This document shows, in pieces, positions 37,751 to 45,859 of a stretch of DNA of 64,000 nt. Each line of letters begins with the position of its first letter. Positions within the stretch are counted from its first letter, which is position 1. A program made the position numbers and the translations under genes. Origin of the DNA: Pelomonas aquatica (lineage in GTDB: Bacteria > Pseudomonadota > Gammaproteobacteria > Burkholderiales > Burkholderiaceae_C); assembly GCF_026712205.1 (NCBI RefSeq), contig NZ_JAPPUW010000003.1, positions 1 through 64,000 of the forward strand. The letters are read 5' to 3'. The notes below the pieces were generated by a model. The model made no database searches, was not told where the DNA came from, and was given only the letters and a program-made list of their open reading frames with translations.

Positions 37751-38559
37751 GCCAGCCACCTCTTGCGGCGCTTGTAGGACTTCACGTCCTTGAAGCTGCG
37801 CCGTCCTTCGCCGCCGACGCCGAGGTAGAACTCCTTGACGTCCTCGTTCTCGCGCAGCGCGGCGGCGGCGCCGTCCATGACGACGCGGCCGTTCTCGAGG
37901 ATGTAGCCGTAGTCGGCATAGCGCAGCGCCATGCCGGTGTTCTGCTCGGCCAGCAGGAAGGTCGTGCCCTCCTGGGTGTTGAGGTCGCGCACGATCTCGA
38001 ACACCTCCTCGACGATCTGCGGCGCCAGGCCCATCGAGGGCTCGTCCAGCAGCACCATCTTCGGGTTGGCCATCAGCGCGCGGCCGATGGCGCACATCTG
38101 CTGCTCGCCGCCCGAGGTGTAGGCGGCCTGGCTGGTACGGCGGGTCTTCAGGCGCGGGAAGTAGGAGTAGACCTTGTCCAGCGTCGCGGCAACAGCCGCG
38201 CGGCCGTCCTTGCGCGTGTAGGCACCGGTCATCAGGTTCTCTTCGATGCTCAGGTGGGCGAAGCAGTGCCGGCCCTCCATGACCTGCACCACGCCGCGCT
38301 CCACCATGGCCGCCGTGGACAGCTTCTCGATGCGCTCGCCGCGCAGCTCGATGGCCCCCTTGGTGACCTCACCGCGCTCGCCTTCAAGCAGGTTGGACAC
38401 GGCCCGCAGCGTCGTCGTCTTGCCGGCGCCGTTGCCGCCGAGCAGGGCCACGACGCTGCCTTCGCGCACCTGCAGGGACACGCCCTTGAGCACGAGGATC
38501 ACATGGTTGTAGATGACCTCGATGCCGTTGACGTTGAGGAGAGATGCGGTGGTGTTCAT
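37747..38559 (-). CDS. livF: Branched-chain-type ABC transporter ATPase LivF
   Basis: 270 residues. Walker A is LGGNGAGKTTTLRAVSNLL, the signature is YTSGGEQQMCAIGRALM and Walker B is MVLLDEPSMGLAP, of the LivF subgroup. It energises uptake with LivG through LivH/LivM. The C-terminus has an extra basic tail (FKDVKSYKRRKRWLA) beyond the usual length, a feature common in LivF proteins tied to acyl-CoA ligase clusters. The ATG at 38559 fits homologues; the frame upstream runs through a repeat element and is not coding. Confidence 0.95.
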   Translation of the reverse strand: MNTTASLLNVNGIEVIYNHVILVLKGVSLQVREGSVVALLGGNGAGKTTTLRAVSNLLEGERGEVTKGAIELRGERIEKLSTAAMVERGVVQVMEGRHCFAHLSIEENLMTGAYTRKDGRAAVAATLDKVYSYFPRLKTRRTSQAAYTSGGEQQMCAIGRALMANPKMVLLDEPSMGLAPQIVEEVFEIVRDLNTQEGTTFLLAEQNTGMALRYADYGYILENGRVVMDGAAAALRENEDVKEFYLGVGGEGRRSFKDVKSYKRRKRWLA

Positions 38560-38575
38560 CGGGTAAAGAAAAATT

Positions 38576-38655
38576 CGACCACAGAGACACAGAGGCGCAG
38601 AGGAACAGCCCACAGAGGTTTGACGCCCTCTGTGCCTCCGTGCCTCAGTGGTTGC
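38576..38655. repeat. Palindromic repeat element, copy 1 (ACAGAGG family)
   Basis: Imperfect inverted repeat of about 28 bases: left arm 38576-38603 (core CCACAGAGACACAGAGG), right arm 38627-38655 (core CCTCTGTGCCTCCGTG), loop about 23 bases. It fills the gap between livK and livF. A second copy with the same arms and the same AACAGCC in the loop lies at 56861-56933. Such ACAGAG-rich palindromes resemble mobile non-coding repeats seen in several bacterial phyla. Confidence 0.85.
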
Positions 38656-38662
38656 ATTTCCA

Positions 38663-39979
38663 TCAGCTTTGGCATTCCGCCGGCGTGCGCCGCGTCAGCT
38701 TCTTTTCCGCCGCGTACTTGTCCGCAGCCGCCTTGACCATGGGCTTCAGGATCTGCTCGTCGGCCTGATACCAGTCGCTGCTGAAGTTCCACTTCGCGCC
38801 GTCCCAGGTGTGGATGCGCGCCCAGGTCGAGCCCTGGTGGTCGCTGCAGCTGGTGCCGATCGGGCGGATCACGCCGGTCAAGCCGAGGGCTGCGAGCTTC
38901 TTGTCGTCCAGAGCCAGGTTCTCCAGGCCCCAGCGCACCTGCTCGCCCGTCATGATCTTGCCCTTGCCGAAGCGCTCCTGCGCGCGCCGCACGGCCTCGA
39001 CGGCCAGCGCCTGGATGACGAGGCCGCGCGTGTAGAGCACGGAGCCGACCTCGTCCCTGGGCCCGCTGCCCTGGCCCTTGGCGTGCACGAGCTTCAGGAT
39101 GTCCTGGATGACCTTCGGCGCCTGGCCCGAGGTGTTGAGGTTCAGCGCGTTGTAGCCCTTGGCGCCTTCGCCCACGTCCTTCACATCGGGCTCGGCGCCC
39201 GACCACCAGACGCCGTACATCTTCTCGCGCGGGTAGCCGGTGGCCTGGGCCTCCTTCAGCGCGGTGGAGTTCATGACGCCCCAGCCCCACAGCAGCACGT
39301 AGTCGGGCCGCTGCTTGCGCACCTCCAGCCAGGCCGACTTCTGCTCGACGCCCGGCGCCGTGACCGGGATCTTGATGAGCTCGAAGCCGTGCATCTTCTG
39401 GCGCTCCTCCAGCAGCGGGATGGGCTCTTTGCCGAAGGGGCTGTCGTGGTAGACCAGCGCGATCTTCTTGCCCTTGAGCTTGTCCAGGCCGCCCTCCTTC
39501 CTGCCGATGTGCTGGATCAGGATGTCGGCCGCGGTCCAATAGCTGCCCATCAGCGGGAAGTTCCAGGCGAACACGCCGCCGTCGGCCGAGGCCGACAGGC
39601 CATAGCCCAGCGTGATCAGCGGGATCTTGTCGGCGGCGACCTTGTCCGTCAGCGCGAAGGTGATGCCGGTGGCTTGCGGGTCGAAGACGCTGGCGCCCTT
39701 GCCCTTCAGCCGTTCGTAGCACTCCACGCCCTTGTCGGTCGCGTAGCCGGTCTCGCATTCCTCGTAGCTCAGCTTCACGCCGTTGACGCCGCCGTCGCGC
39801 GCATTGATGAGCTTGATGTAGTCCTGCTTGCCGTTGGCCCAGGGCGTGCCGTTGGGCGAATAGGGCCCGGTGCGATACACCAGCAAGGGAAAGAACTGCT
39901 CCTTGGCCTGGGCCACGGCGGCCGGCGCCGCGACGAGTTGAAGGGCGGCCAGGGCCGCGCAGGTGATGAGGGCTTTCAT
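38663..39979 (-). CDS. livK: Branched-chain-type ABC transporter substrate-binding protein
   Basis: 438 residues. Signal peptide ending VAQA, then a periplasmic type I binding protein (LVYRTGPYSPNGTPWANGKQDYIKLINARDGGVNGVKLSYEECETGYATDKGVECYERLKGKGA). Its sequence is closer to binding proteins that lie next to acyl-CoA ligases than to true Leu/Ile/Val-binding proteins, so the ligand is more probably an organic acid. One Cys pair is expected between ECETG and VECYERL. Transcribed after livM with a 39-base gap; copy 1 of the palindromic repeat separates it from livF. Confidence 0.93.
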   Translation of the reverse strand: MKALITCAALAALQLVAAPAAVAQAKEQFFPLLVYRTGPYSPNGTPWANGKQDYIKLINARDGGVNGVKLSYEECETGYATDKGVECYERLKGKGASVFDPQATGITFALTDKVAADKIPLITLGYGLSASADGGVFAWNFPLMGSYWTAADILIQHIGRKEGGLDKLKGKKIALVYHDSPFGKEPIPLLEERQKMHGFELIKIPVTAPGVEQKSAWLEVRKQRPDYVLLWGWGVMNSTALKEAQATGYPREKMYGVWWSGAEPDVKDVGEGAKGYNALNLNTSGQAPKVIQDILKLVHAKGQGSGPRDEVGSVLYTRGLVIQALAVEAVRRAQERFGKGKIMTGEQVRWGLENLALDDKKLAALGLTGVIRPIGTSCSDHQGSTWARIHTWDGAKWNFSSDWYQADEQILKPMVKAAADKYAAEKKLTRRTPAECQS

Positions 39980-40018
39980 GAGCAGTGGTCTCCGGTCGCT
40001 GTGGGTATCAATGCGGAA

Positions 40019-41083
40019 TCAATGAGGAAAGGGCCAGAGGCGCAGCTTCTCTTTGGCGGTGGCCCAGAGCCGCGCCAGGCCATGGGGTTCCTTGATGAGG
40101 AAGAAGACGATCAGCGCGCCGAAGATCATCAGCGCGAGGTGCGAGGCGGTGGCGGTGTCGATGGGCAGGCCCGTCCAGTAGGGCAGCTTGTCCAGCAGCA
40201 GCGGCAGCACGACGATGAAGGCTGCGCCGAAGAAGGCGCCCGAGATCGAGCCCAGGCCGCCGATGATGACCATGAAGAGCAGGTCGAAGGATCGGGTAAT
40301 GCCGAAGGCCGCCGGCTCCCAGGAGCCGAGGTGGATGAAGCCCCACAGCGCGCCGGCCACGCCGATGATGAAGCTCGACACCGCGAACGCGCTCAACTTG
40401 GCCTGCATCGGCCGGATGCCGATGACGGCGGCCGCGACGTCCATGTCGCGCATGGCCATCCACGAGCGGCCGATGTGGCCGCGCACGAGGTTCTTGGTGG
40501 CCAGCGCGAAGACGACGACGAAGCTCAGGCACAGCAGATAGCGCGCCGCCGGCGACTCGATGCTGATGCCCGCGATTTTCAAGTTAGCGACACCGACCGA
40601 GCCCGAGGTCGAGTCGTTGGTGACCCACTTCAACCGCAGGCAGGCCCAGTCGACGAAGAACTGCGCCGCCAGCGTCGCGACCGCGAGGTAGAGGCCCTTG
40701 ATGCGCAGCGACGGCAGGCCGAATGCCACACCCAGCACCGTCGCACCCAGGCCGCCGGCCAGCAGCGACACGATCAGCGGCATGCCCTCGAAGCGCGCCT
40801 GGCAGTTGTAGGCCACATAGGCGCCCACGGCCATGAAGGCACCCGAGCCCAGCGAGATCTGGCCGCAATAGCCCACCAGCACATTCAGGCCCAGCGCGGC
40901 GAGCGAGAGGATCAGGAAGGGGATGAAGATGGCGCGCAGCAGGTACTCGCTGGATGCCATCGGCACGACGACGAAGGCGAGCGCCAGCAGCACGGCAAAA
41001 GCGATGCGGTCCTGGCGGATGGGCAGGATCTGGCTGTCCGCCGCGTACGAGGTTTTGAACTGGCCGTTTTCGCGGTAGAGCAT
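40019..41083 (-). CDS. livM: Branched-chain-type ABC transporter permease LivM
   Basis: 354 residues with about nine membrane helices. The motif ALGLNVLVGYCGQISLGSGAFMAVGAYVAYN is typical of LivM, and the EAA-like cytoplasmic loop is GHIGRSWMAMRDMDVAAAVIGIRPMQAKLSAFAVSS. It forms the heterodimeric pore with LivH. A hydrophilic 22-residue N-terminus (MLYRENGQFKTSYAADSQIL) is usual in this ligase-linked subgroup. Four bases after livH. Confidence 0.94.
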   Translation of the reverse strand: MLYRENGQFKTSYAADSQILPIRQDRIAFAVLLALAFVVVPMASSEYLLRAIFIPFLILSLAALGLNVLVGYCGQISLGSGAFMAVGAYVAYNCQARFEGMPLIVSLLAGGLGATVLGVAFGLPSLRIKGLYLAVATLAAQFFVDWACLRLKWVTNDSTSGSVGVANLKIAGISIESPAARYLLCLSFVVVFALATKNLVRGHIGRSWMAMRDMDVAAAVIGIRPMQAKLSAFAVSSFIIGVAGALWGFIHLGSWEPAAFGITRSFDLLFMVIIGGLGSISGAFFGAAFIVVLPLLLDKLPYWTGLPIDTATASHLALMIFGALIVFFLIKEPHGLARLWATAKEKLRLWPFPH

Positions 41084-41086
41084 GTT

Positions 41087-42016
41087 CTAGACCCGATCAA
41101 TGATCTTTTCGCCGAAGAGCCCCTGCGGCCTGACCAGCAGCACGACCAGCACCAGCACATAGCCGAACCAGTATTCGATGCCGCCGCCCAACGCCGGGCC
41201 GAGATAGGCCTCGGACAGCTTCTCGCCCACGCCGATCAGCAGGCCGCCGACGATGGCGCCGGGCACGCTGGTCAGCCCACCGAGGATGACCACCGGCAAC
41301 GCCTTCAGCGCGACCAGCGACAGCGAGAACTGCACGCCCAGCTTGCTGCCCCAGATCATGCCGGCCACCAGCGCGACGAAGCCGGCCACGCTCCAGACGA
41401 TGACCCAGATGCGCGACAGCGGGATGCCGATGCTCTGCGCGGCCTGGTGGTCGTCGGCCACGGCGCGCAGCGCGCGGCCGGTGGCGGTCTTCTGGAAGAA
41501 CAGCGACAGGCCCGCGACCAGGGCCGCCGCGATCAGCGCCGCGTAAAGGTCTTCCTTGCTGACGAGGACGCCGCCCTCGAAGGTTTTTTCGAACAGGAAC
41601 ATCGGATCCTTGGGCAGGCCGATGTCGATCTTGTAGATGTCGTTGCCGAACAGCATCTGGCCCGCGCCTTCGAGCAGGTAGGCGATGCCGAGCGTGGCCA
41701 TCAGCAGCGTGATGCCCTCCTGGTTGACGAGCCGGGACAGGGCCAGCCGCTCGACCAGCCAGGCCACGACGACCATCACCGCCAGCGCGCCGGCAAAGGC
41801 CAGCAGGTTCACGACGAGCTTGCCGTCCAGGCCCGTGTATTTCGGGATCCATTCGGCCAGGCGGGCCATCGCCAGCGCCGCAAACAGCACCATCGCGCCC
41901 TGCGCGAAGTTGAAGACGCCGCTGGCCTTGAAGATCAGCACGAAGCCGAGGGCGATCAGCGAATACAGCATGCCGGACATCAGCCCGCCGATCAGGGTTT
42001 CGAGGAAGGGGCCCAT
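41087..42016 (-). CDS. livH: Branched-chain-type ABC transporter permease LivH
   Basis: 309 residues with about eight membrane helices. The N-terminus ETLIGGLMSGMLYSLIALGFVLIFKASGVFNFAQGAM is the LivH hallmark. The EAA-like loop is TATGRALRAVADDHQAAQSIGIPLSRIWVIVWSVAGFVA, and the helix VVILGGLTSVPGAIVGGLLIGVGE follows. The start codon shares one base with the livG stop (TGATG), indicating coupled translation. Confidence 0.95.
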   Translation of the reverse strand: MGPFLETLIGGLMSGMLYSLIALGFVLIFKASGVFNFAQGAMVLFAALAMARLAEWIPKYTGLDGKLVVNLLAFAGALAVMVVVAWLVERLALSRLVNQEGITLLMATLGIAYLLEGAGQMLFGNDIYKIDIGLPKDPMFLFEKTFEGGVLVSKEDLYAALIAAALVAGLSLFFQKTATGRALRAVADDHQAAQSIGIPLSRIWVIVWSVAGFVALVAGMIWGSKLGVQFSLSLVALKALPVVILGGLTSVPGAIVGGLLIGVGEKLSEAYLGPALGGGIEYWFGYVLVLVVLLVRPQGLFGEKIIDRV

Positions 42017-42804
42017 CAGTGGCTGGCTCCGAGATAAGCACGGATGACGTCTTCGTTGCTGCGGACCTCGTCGGGCGCGCCGTCGCCGATCTTCTTGCCA
42101 TAGTCCAGCACGACGACGCGGTCCGAGATGTCCATGACGACGCCCATGTCGTGCTCGATCAGCACGATGGTGGTGCCGAACTCATCGTTCACGTCGAGGA
42201 TGAAGCGGCACATGTCCTGCTTCTCCTCGACGTTCATGCCGGCCATGGGTTCGTCCAGCAGCAGCAGGCTGGGCTCCATCGCCAGCGCGCGGCCGAGGTC
42301 GACGCGCTTCTGCAGGCCGTAGGGCAGGCGGCCGACCGGCGTCTTGCGGTGGGCCTGGATCTCGAGGAAATCGATGATGTGTTCGACGACGGCGCGCTGC
42401 TCGGTCTCCTCGCGCCGCGCCGGGCCGAGGTTCAGCGCCTGCCAGAACAGGCCGCGCTTCATGCGCAGGTTGCGGCCGGTCATGATGTTGTCCAGCACGC
42501 TCATGCCCTTGAACAGGGCCAGGTTCTGGAAGGTGCGCGCCACGCCCATCTCGGCGACCTGGCGCGGCTTCATGTGGTGGTAGTGGCGGCCGCGCAGCGT
42601 GATCTCGCCCTGCCGCGGCTGGTAGACGCCGTTGATGCAGTTCAGCATCGAGCTCTTGCCGGCGCCGTTGGGGCCGATGATGGCGCGGATCTCGTGCTCG
42701 CGAACGTTGAAGCTGATGTCGGTCAGCGCCTTCACGCCACCGAAGGCCAGCGAGATGTTCTTCACGTCGAGGATGACGTCGCCGATCTTTTTTGTCGCGC
42801 TCAT
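42016..42804 (-). CDS. livG: Branched-chain-type ABC transporter ATPase LivG
   Basis: 262 residues. Walker A is IIGPNGAGKSSMLNCINGVY. The signature region is unusual but complete (GRLPYGLQKRVDLGRALAM, with PYGLQ in place of LSGGQ, normal for LivG). Walker B is LLLLDEPMAGMN and the switch His lies in VLIEHDMGVVMDISDRVVVLDYG. The ATG overlaps the ligase stop (ATGA). Partner of LivF. Confidence 0.96.
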   Translation of the reverse strand: MSATKKIGDVILDVKNISLAFGGVKALTDISFNVREHEIRAIIGPNGAGKSSMLNCINGVYQPRQGEITLRGRHYHHMKPRQVAEMGVARTFQNLALFKGMSVLDNIMTGRNLRMKRGLFWQALNLGPARREETEQRAVVEHIIDFLEIQAHRKTPVGRLPYGLQKRVDLGRALAMEPSLLLLDEPMAGMNVEEKQDMCRFILDVNDEFGTTIVLIEHDMGVVMDISDRVVVLDYGKKIGDGAPDEVRSNEDVIRAYLGASH

Positions 42805-44750
42805 GCGGCCTGCCCTTTGACGGCCGGGAAAGTTCGCGCTTCCATGATGCGCAGGTCAGCGGCAACCATCGAGGTGCGGCCGTCCTCGAACTTGACCTGC
42901 GTCTCGATGTATTGCGAGACCTTGCCCGCGTAGAGCGCATCGATCAGCACGCCGTACTTCTCGGCGATGGCGCCGCGGCGCACCTTGCGCGTGCGGGTCA
43001 GTTCGCCGTCGTCGGCATCCAGCTCCTTGTGCAGCACGAGGAAGCGGCTGATCTGGCTGCCGGCCAGCAGCTCGTCCTGGGCCAGGTCGGCATTGACCTT
43101 CTCGACGCAGTCGAGGATGAGGTCGTAGACCTCGGCGCGGCTGGCCAGGTCGGTGTAGCCGGCATAGGGCAGGTTGCGCCGCTCGGCCCAGTTGCCAACG
43201 GCCTCGAAATCGATGTTGATGAAGGCGCAGACCTTCTCGCGCCGGTCGCCGAAGCAGACCGCCTCCTTGATGTGCGGGAAGAACTTCAGCTTGTTCTCGA
43301 CGTATTTGGGCGCAAACATCGCACCGTCGAAGGCGCCGCCCGACAGCCGCCCCACGTCCTTGGCACGGTCGATGATCTTGACGTGGCCGCCGGGGGTCAG
43401 GAAGCCGGCGTCGCCGGTGTGGAACCAGCCGTCCGCCGTCAGCGCCTCCCGCGTGGCGGCGTCGTTCTTGTAATAGCCCTTGAGCAGGCCGGGCGAGCGC
43501 ACCAGCAGTTCGCCGCTGTCGGCCAGCTTGATCTCCACGCCCTCGATGGGCACGCCCACCGTGTCGGCGCGGGCCTCGTGGTCAGGCTGCAGGCAGACGA
43601 AGACGGCCGTCTCGGTGGAGCCGTAGAGCTGCTTCAGATTGATGCCGATGGCGCGGTAGAAGCTGAACAAATCGGGCCCGATGGCCTCGCCGGCCGTGTA
43701 GGCGACCCGCACGCGCGAGAAGCCCAGCGTGTTGCGCAGCGGGCCGTAGATGAGCAGGTCGCCCAGCGCATAGCCGAGGCGGTCCGGCAGGCTCGCGGGC
43801 TGGCCGTCCATCAGCTTCGTGCCGACGCGACGCGCGAGCTTCATGCAGCGGTCGAACAGCCAGCGCTTGGGTGCCGCTGCGTCTTCCATGCGGATCATCA
43901 CCGTCGTCAGCAGACCCTCGAAGACCCGCGGCGGCGCGAAGTAATAGGTCGGGCCGATCTCCTTCAGGTCGATGCCGACCGTGGAGGCCGACTCCGGGCA
44001 GTTGACGACATAGCCCACGGCCAGCCACTGCGAGAAGCTGAAGATGTTCTGGCCGATCCAGGCCGGCGGCAGATAGGCCAGCACCTCCTCGTCGGCCGTC
44101 AGCCTGTCGAAGCGCTGGCCGGCGCGGGCGCGGTCGATCAGCGTCGCATGCGTGTGAATGACGCCCTTGGGGTTGCCCGTCGTGCCGGACGTGAAGAACA
44201 GCGCGGCCACGTCGTCGGGCGTGCCGGCGGCGACCTCGGCGGCGAAGCAGTCCGGCCGCTCGGCCCGCGCGGCCCGACCCTGCTCGACCAGCCCGTCCAG
44301 CGCAGCCAGGCCGGGCTCGTCGTAGTTGCGCAGGCCGCGCGGGTCGTCGAACCAGATGCGCTTGAGCTGCGGGCAGCGCTCGCGCAGCTCCAGCAGCTTG
44401 TCAACCTGCTCCTGGTCCTCGACGACGGCGAACGCGATCTCGGCATTGTTCAGCGGGAACACGAACTCGGCCGCGACGGCGTCCTGGTAGAGCGGCACCG
44501 GCACGGCGCCAAGCGACTGGGCGGCCAGCATCGTCGCGTACAGGCGCGGCCGGTTCTCGCCGACGACGACGAGGTGCTCGCCGCGGCGCAGACCCGCGGC
44601 GGACAGGCCCAGCGCGAGCTCCTGCACCAGGGTCGCCAGCTGCGCCCAGCTCAGCGTCTGCCAGACGCCGAACGCCTTTTCGCGCAACGCCGGCGCCTGG
44701 GGTCGCCGCGCCGCGTGGTCGAGCAGGAGCCGAGGGAAGGTGTCCACCAA
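42801..44750 (-). CDS. AMP-dependent acyl-CoA synthetase/ligase
   Basis: 649 residues of the long-chain fatty-acid-CoA ligase type. The ATP/AMP signature is FFTSGTTGNPKGVIHTHATLID, A5 is QLYGSTETAVFVCLQ, and A7 and A8 are DGWFHTGDAGFLTPGGHVKIIDRAKD. A long C-terminal part contains FPHIKEAVCFGDRREKVCAFINID. First gene of a tightly overlapping unit ligase-livG-livH-livM-livK-(repeat)-livF-hypothetical-PaaK-like ligase. The substrate is a carboxylic acid (fatty or aromatic), delivered by the Liv importer if the operon is functional as one. Its promoter region is shared with the divergent Crp/Fnr gene. Confidence 0.92.
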   Translation of the reverse strand: MVDTFPRLLLDHAARRPQAPALREKAFGVWQTLSWAQLATLVQELALGLSAAGLRRGEHLVVVGENRPRLYATMLAAQSLGAVPVPLYQDAVAAEFVFPLNNAEIAFAVVEDQEQVDKLLELRERCPQLKRIWFDDPRGLRNYDEPGLAALDGLVEQGRAARAERPDCFAAEVAAGTPDDVAALFFTSGTTGNPKGVIHTHATLIDRARAGQRFDRLTADEEVLAYLPPAWIGQNIFSFSQWLAVGYVVNCPESASTVGIDLKEIGPTYYFAPPRVFEGLLTTVMIRMEDAAAPKRWLFDRCMKLARRVGTKLMDGQPASLPDRLGYALGDLLIYGPLRNTLGFSRVRVAYTAGEAIGPDLFSFYRAIGINLKQLYGSTETAVFVCLQPDHEARADTVGVPIEGVEIKLADSGELLVRSPGLLKGYYKNDAATREALTADGWFHTGDAGFLTPGGHVKIIDRAKDVGRLSGGAFDGAMFAPKYVENKLKFFPHIKEAVCFGDRREKVCAFINIDFEAVGNWAERRNLPYAGYTDLASRAEVYDLILDCVEKVNADLAQDELLAGSQISRFLVLHKELDADDGELTRTRKVRRGAIAEKYGVLIDALYAGKVSQYIETQVKFEDGRTSMVAADLRIMEARTFPAVKGQAA

Positions 44751-44786
44751 GCTGTCTCCGTTGCGAAGGCTCAGGCCCCCGTCTGT

Positions 44787-44837
44787 GAATGCATTCTGGT
44801 CAGGACTTTGACGCCCATCTGTCGGTGCGACGACAAT
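44787..44837. promoter_or_regulatory. Divergent promoter region of the ligase-liv operon and the Crp/Fnr gene
   Basis: The 123-base gap contains a perfect palindrome GAATGCATTC (44787-44796), a possible operator. Downstream is a sigma-70-like promoter toward the regulator: TTGACG (44808-44813), 18-base spacer, GACAAT (44832-44837), ATG at 44874. The palindrome lies just upstream of this -35 and about 40 bases before the ligase start, suited to control either side. Binding by the neighbouring regulator is a guess from position. Confidence 0.4.
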
Positions 44838-44873
44838 CTACGGGCTTTCACGGGCCAGACTTTCCCGCATCCC

Positions 44874-45584
44874 ATGGGCGACCTGCCACTGACACTGCGC
44901 CAGCGCGCCCGCAGGCCCACCGCCGCGGAGCTGGACGCCATCCCCTGGCTGAAGCTGCTGGACGGCAGCCAGCGCTCGCGCGCCATCGTCACGCTGGAGG
45001 TGGCCGACGCCGAGCCCGGCGAGCGCCTGTGCCGCATCGGCCGGCCGGCGAACTTCTGGTTCGGCGTCGTCGGCGGGCTGCTGAAGATGAACAACGACGA
45101 CTCCCTCGGCCAGGCCATCACCTTCACCGGCATCCCGCCGGGCGGCTGGTTCGGCGAGGGCACGCTGATCAAGCGCGAGAGCTACCGCTACAACGTGCAG
45201 GCGCTGCGGCCCAGCGTCGTCGCCGGCCTGCCCATCGACAGCTTCCATGCGCTGCTGGACGGCAGCATCGCCTTCAACCGCTTCGTGCTGGACCAGCTGA
45301 ACGAGCGGTTAGGCCAGTTCATCGCGGCCCGCGAGACCGACCGCATCCACGACCCCGACGTGCGCGTCGCGCGCAACCTGGCCGCCCTCTTCCACCCGCG
45401 GCTCTACCCGGGCGTGGGCAACTGGCTGCGCATCACGCAGCAGGAACTCGGCTACTTGGTGGGGCTGTCGCGCCAACGCGTGAACCAGGCGTTGCGCCGG
45501 CTGGGCGACGCGAAGCTGATCCGCATCGAGTACGGCGGCCTGCGGGTGCTGGACCTCGCCGGGCTGCGCCGCTTCGGCGGCTGA
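44874..45584 (+). CDS. Crp/Fnr family transcriptional regulator
   Basis: 236 residues. The N-terminal cyclic-nucleotide-like beta-barrel is GERLCRIGRPANFWFGVVGGLLKMNND...GWFGEGTLIKRESYRYNVQAL. The C-terminal winged helix is ITQQELGYLVGLSRQRVNQALRRLGDAKLIRIEYGGLRVLDLAGL, with recognition helix SRQRVNQALR. The N-terminal domain has no Cys cluster of the Fnr type. The effector pocket matches neither CRP nor FNR well, so the signal is unknown; an acyl-CoA made by the divergent ligase is an attractive guess. The start is ATG at 44874 (MGDLPLT). Confidence 0.9.
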   Translation: MGDLPLTLRQRARRPTAAELDAIPWLKLLDGSQRSRAIVTLEVADAEPGERLCRIGRPANFWFGVVGGLLKMNNDDSLGQAITFTGIPPGGWFGEGTLIKRESYRYNVQALRPSVVAGLPIDSFHALLDGSIAFNRFVLDQLNERLGQFIAARETDRIHDPDVRVARNLAALFHPRLYPGVGNWLRITQQELGYLVGLSRQRVNQALRRLGDAKLIRIEYGGLRVLDLAGLRRFGG

Positions 45585-45586
45585 CG

Positions 45587-45859
45587 CTCAGAACCTGTTC
45601 AAGGTCTCCCCATGGTGCTCGCAAGGCATCCCCGGGCCGCAATCAAGGCGCACGCCGCCGGCCAGGCTCATGCCTGGCCAAGGTGGGTAACGCAGAGTGC
45701 CGCCCGGGGATGCCTTGCCCTTCGGGTTGCCCCGCAAAAACAGCGTCTGCGGCGTTGCAAATCCTCGCCGGGCACCCAGCCCGTCTCCGGTTTGCGCCTT
45801 GCAGCCCCTGCTTTTGCGGGGCAACGGGCGCCATGGGGAAACCTTGAACAGGTTCTCAG
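45587..45859. repeat. 273-base element of nested inverted repeats
   Basis: It exactly fills the space between the convergent Crp/Fnr and GNAT genes. Outer arms of 29 bases (45587-45615, core CAGAACCTGTTCAAGGT; 45831-45859) match at 27 positions as an inverted repeat. Inside are a perfect 17-base inverted repeat GCAAGGCATCCCCGGGC (45621-45637 with 45702-45718), a perfect hairpin GGCCAGGC-TCAT-GCCTGGCC (45660-45679), and a third pair GTTGCCCCGCAAAAACAG (45726-45743) with 45808-45825 (17 of 18). No convincing protein gene. The right end covers the GNAT stop codon. Probably a MITE-like or other mobile non-coding element. Confidence 0.85.

Noticed and set aside
38648-42037. A 1129-codon plus-strand open frame opposite livK-livM-livH
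   Set aside because: Antisense shadow of three clearly recognisable transporter genes; low-complexity Gln/Arg/Asp/His composition.
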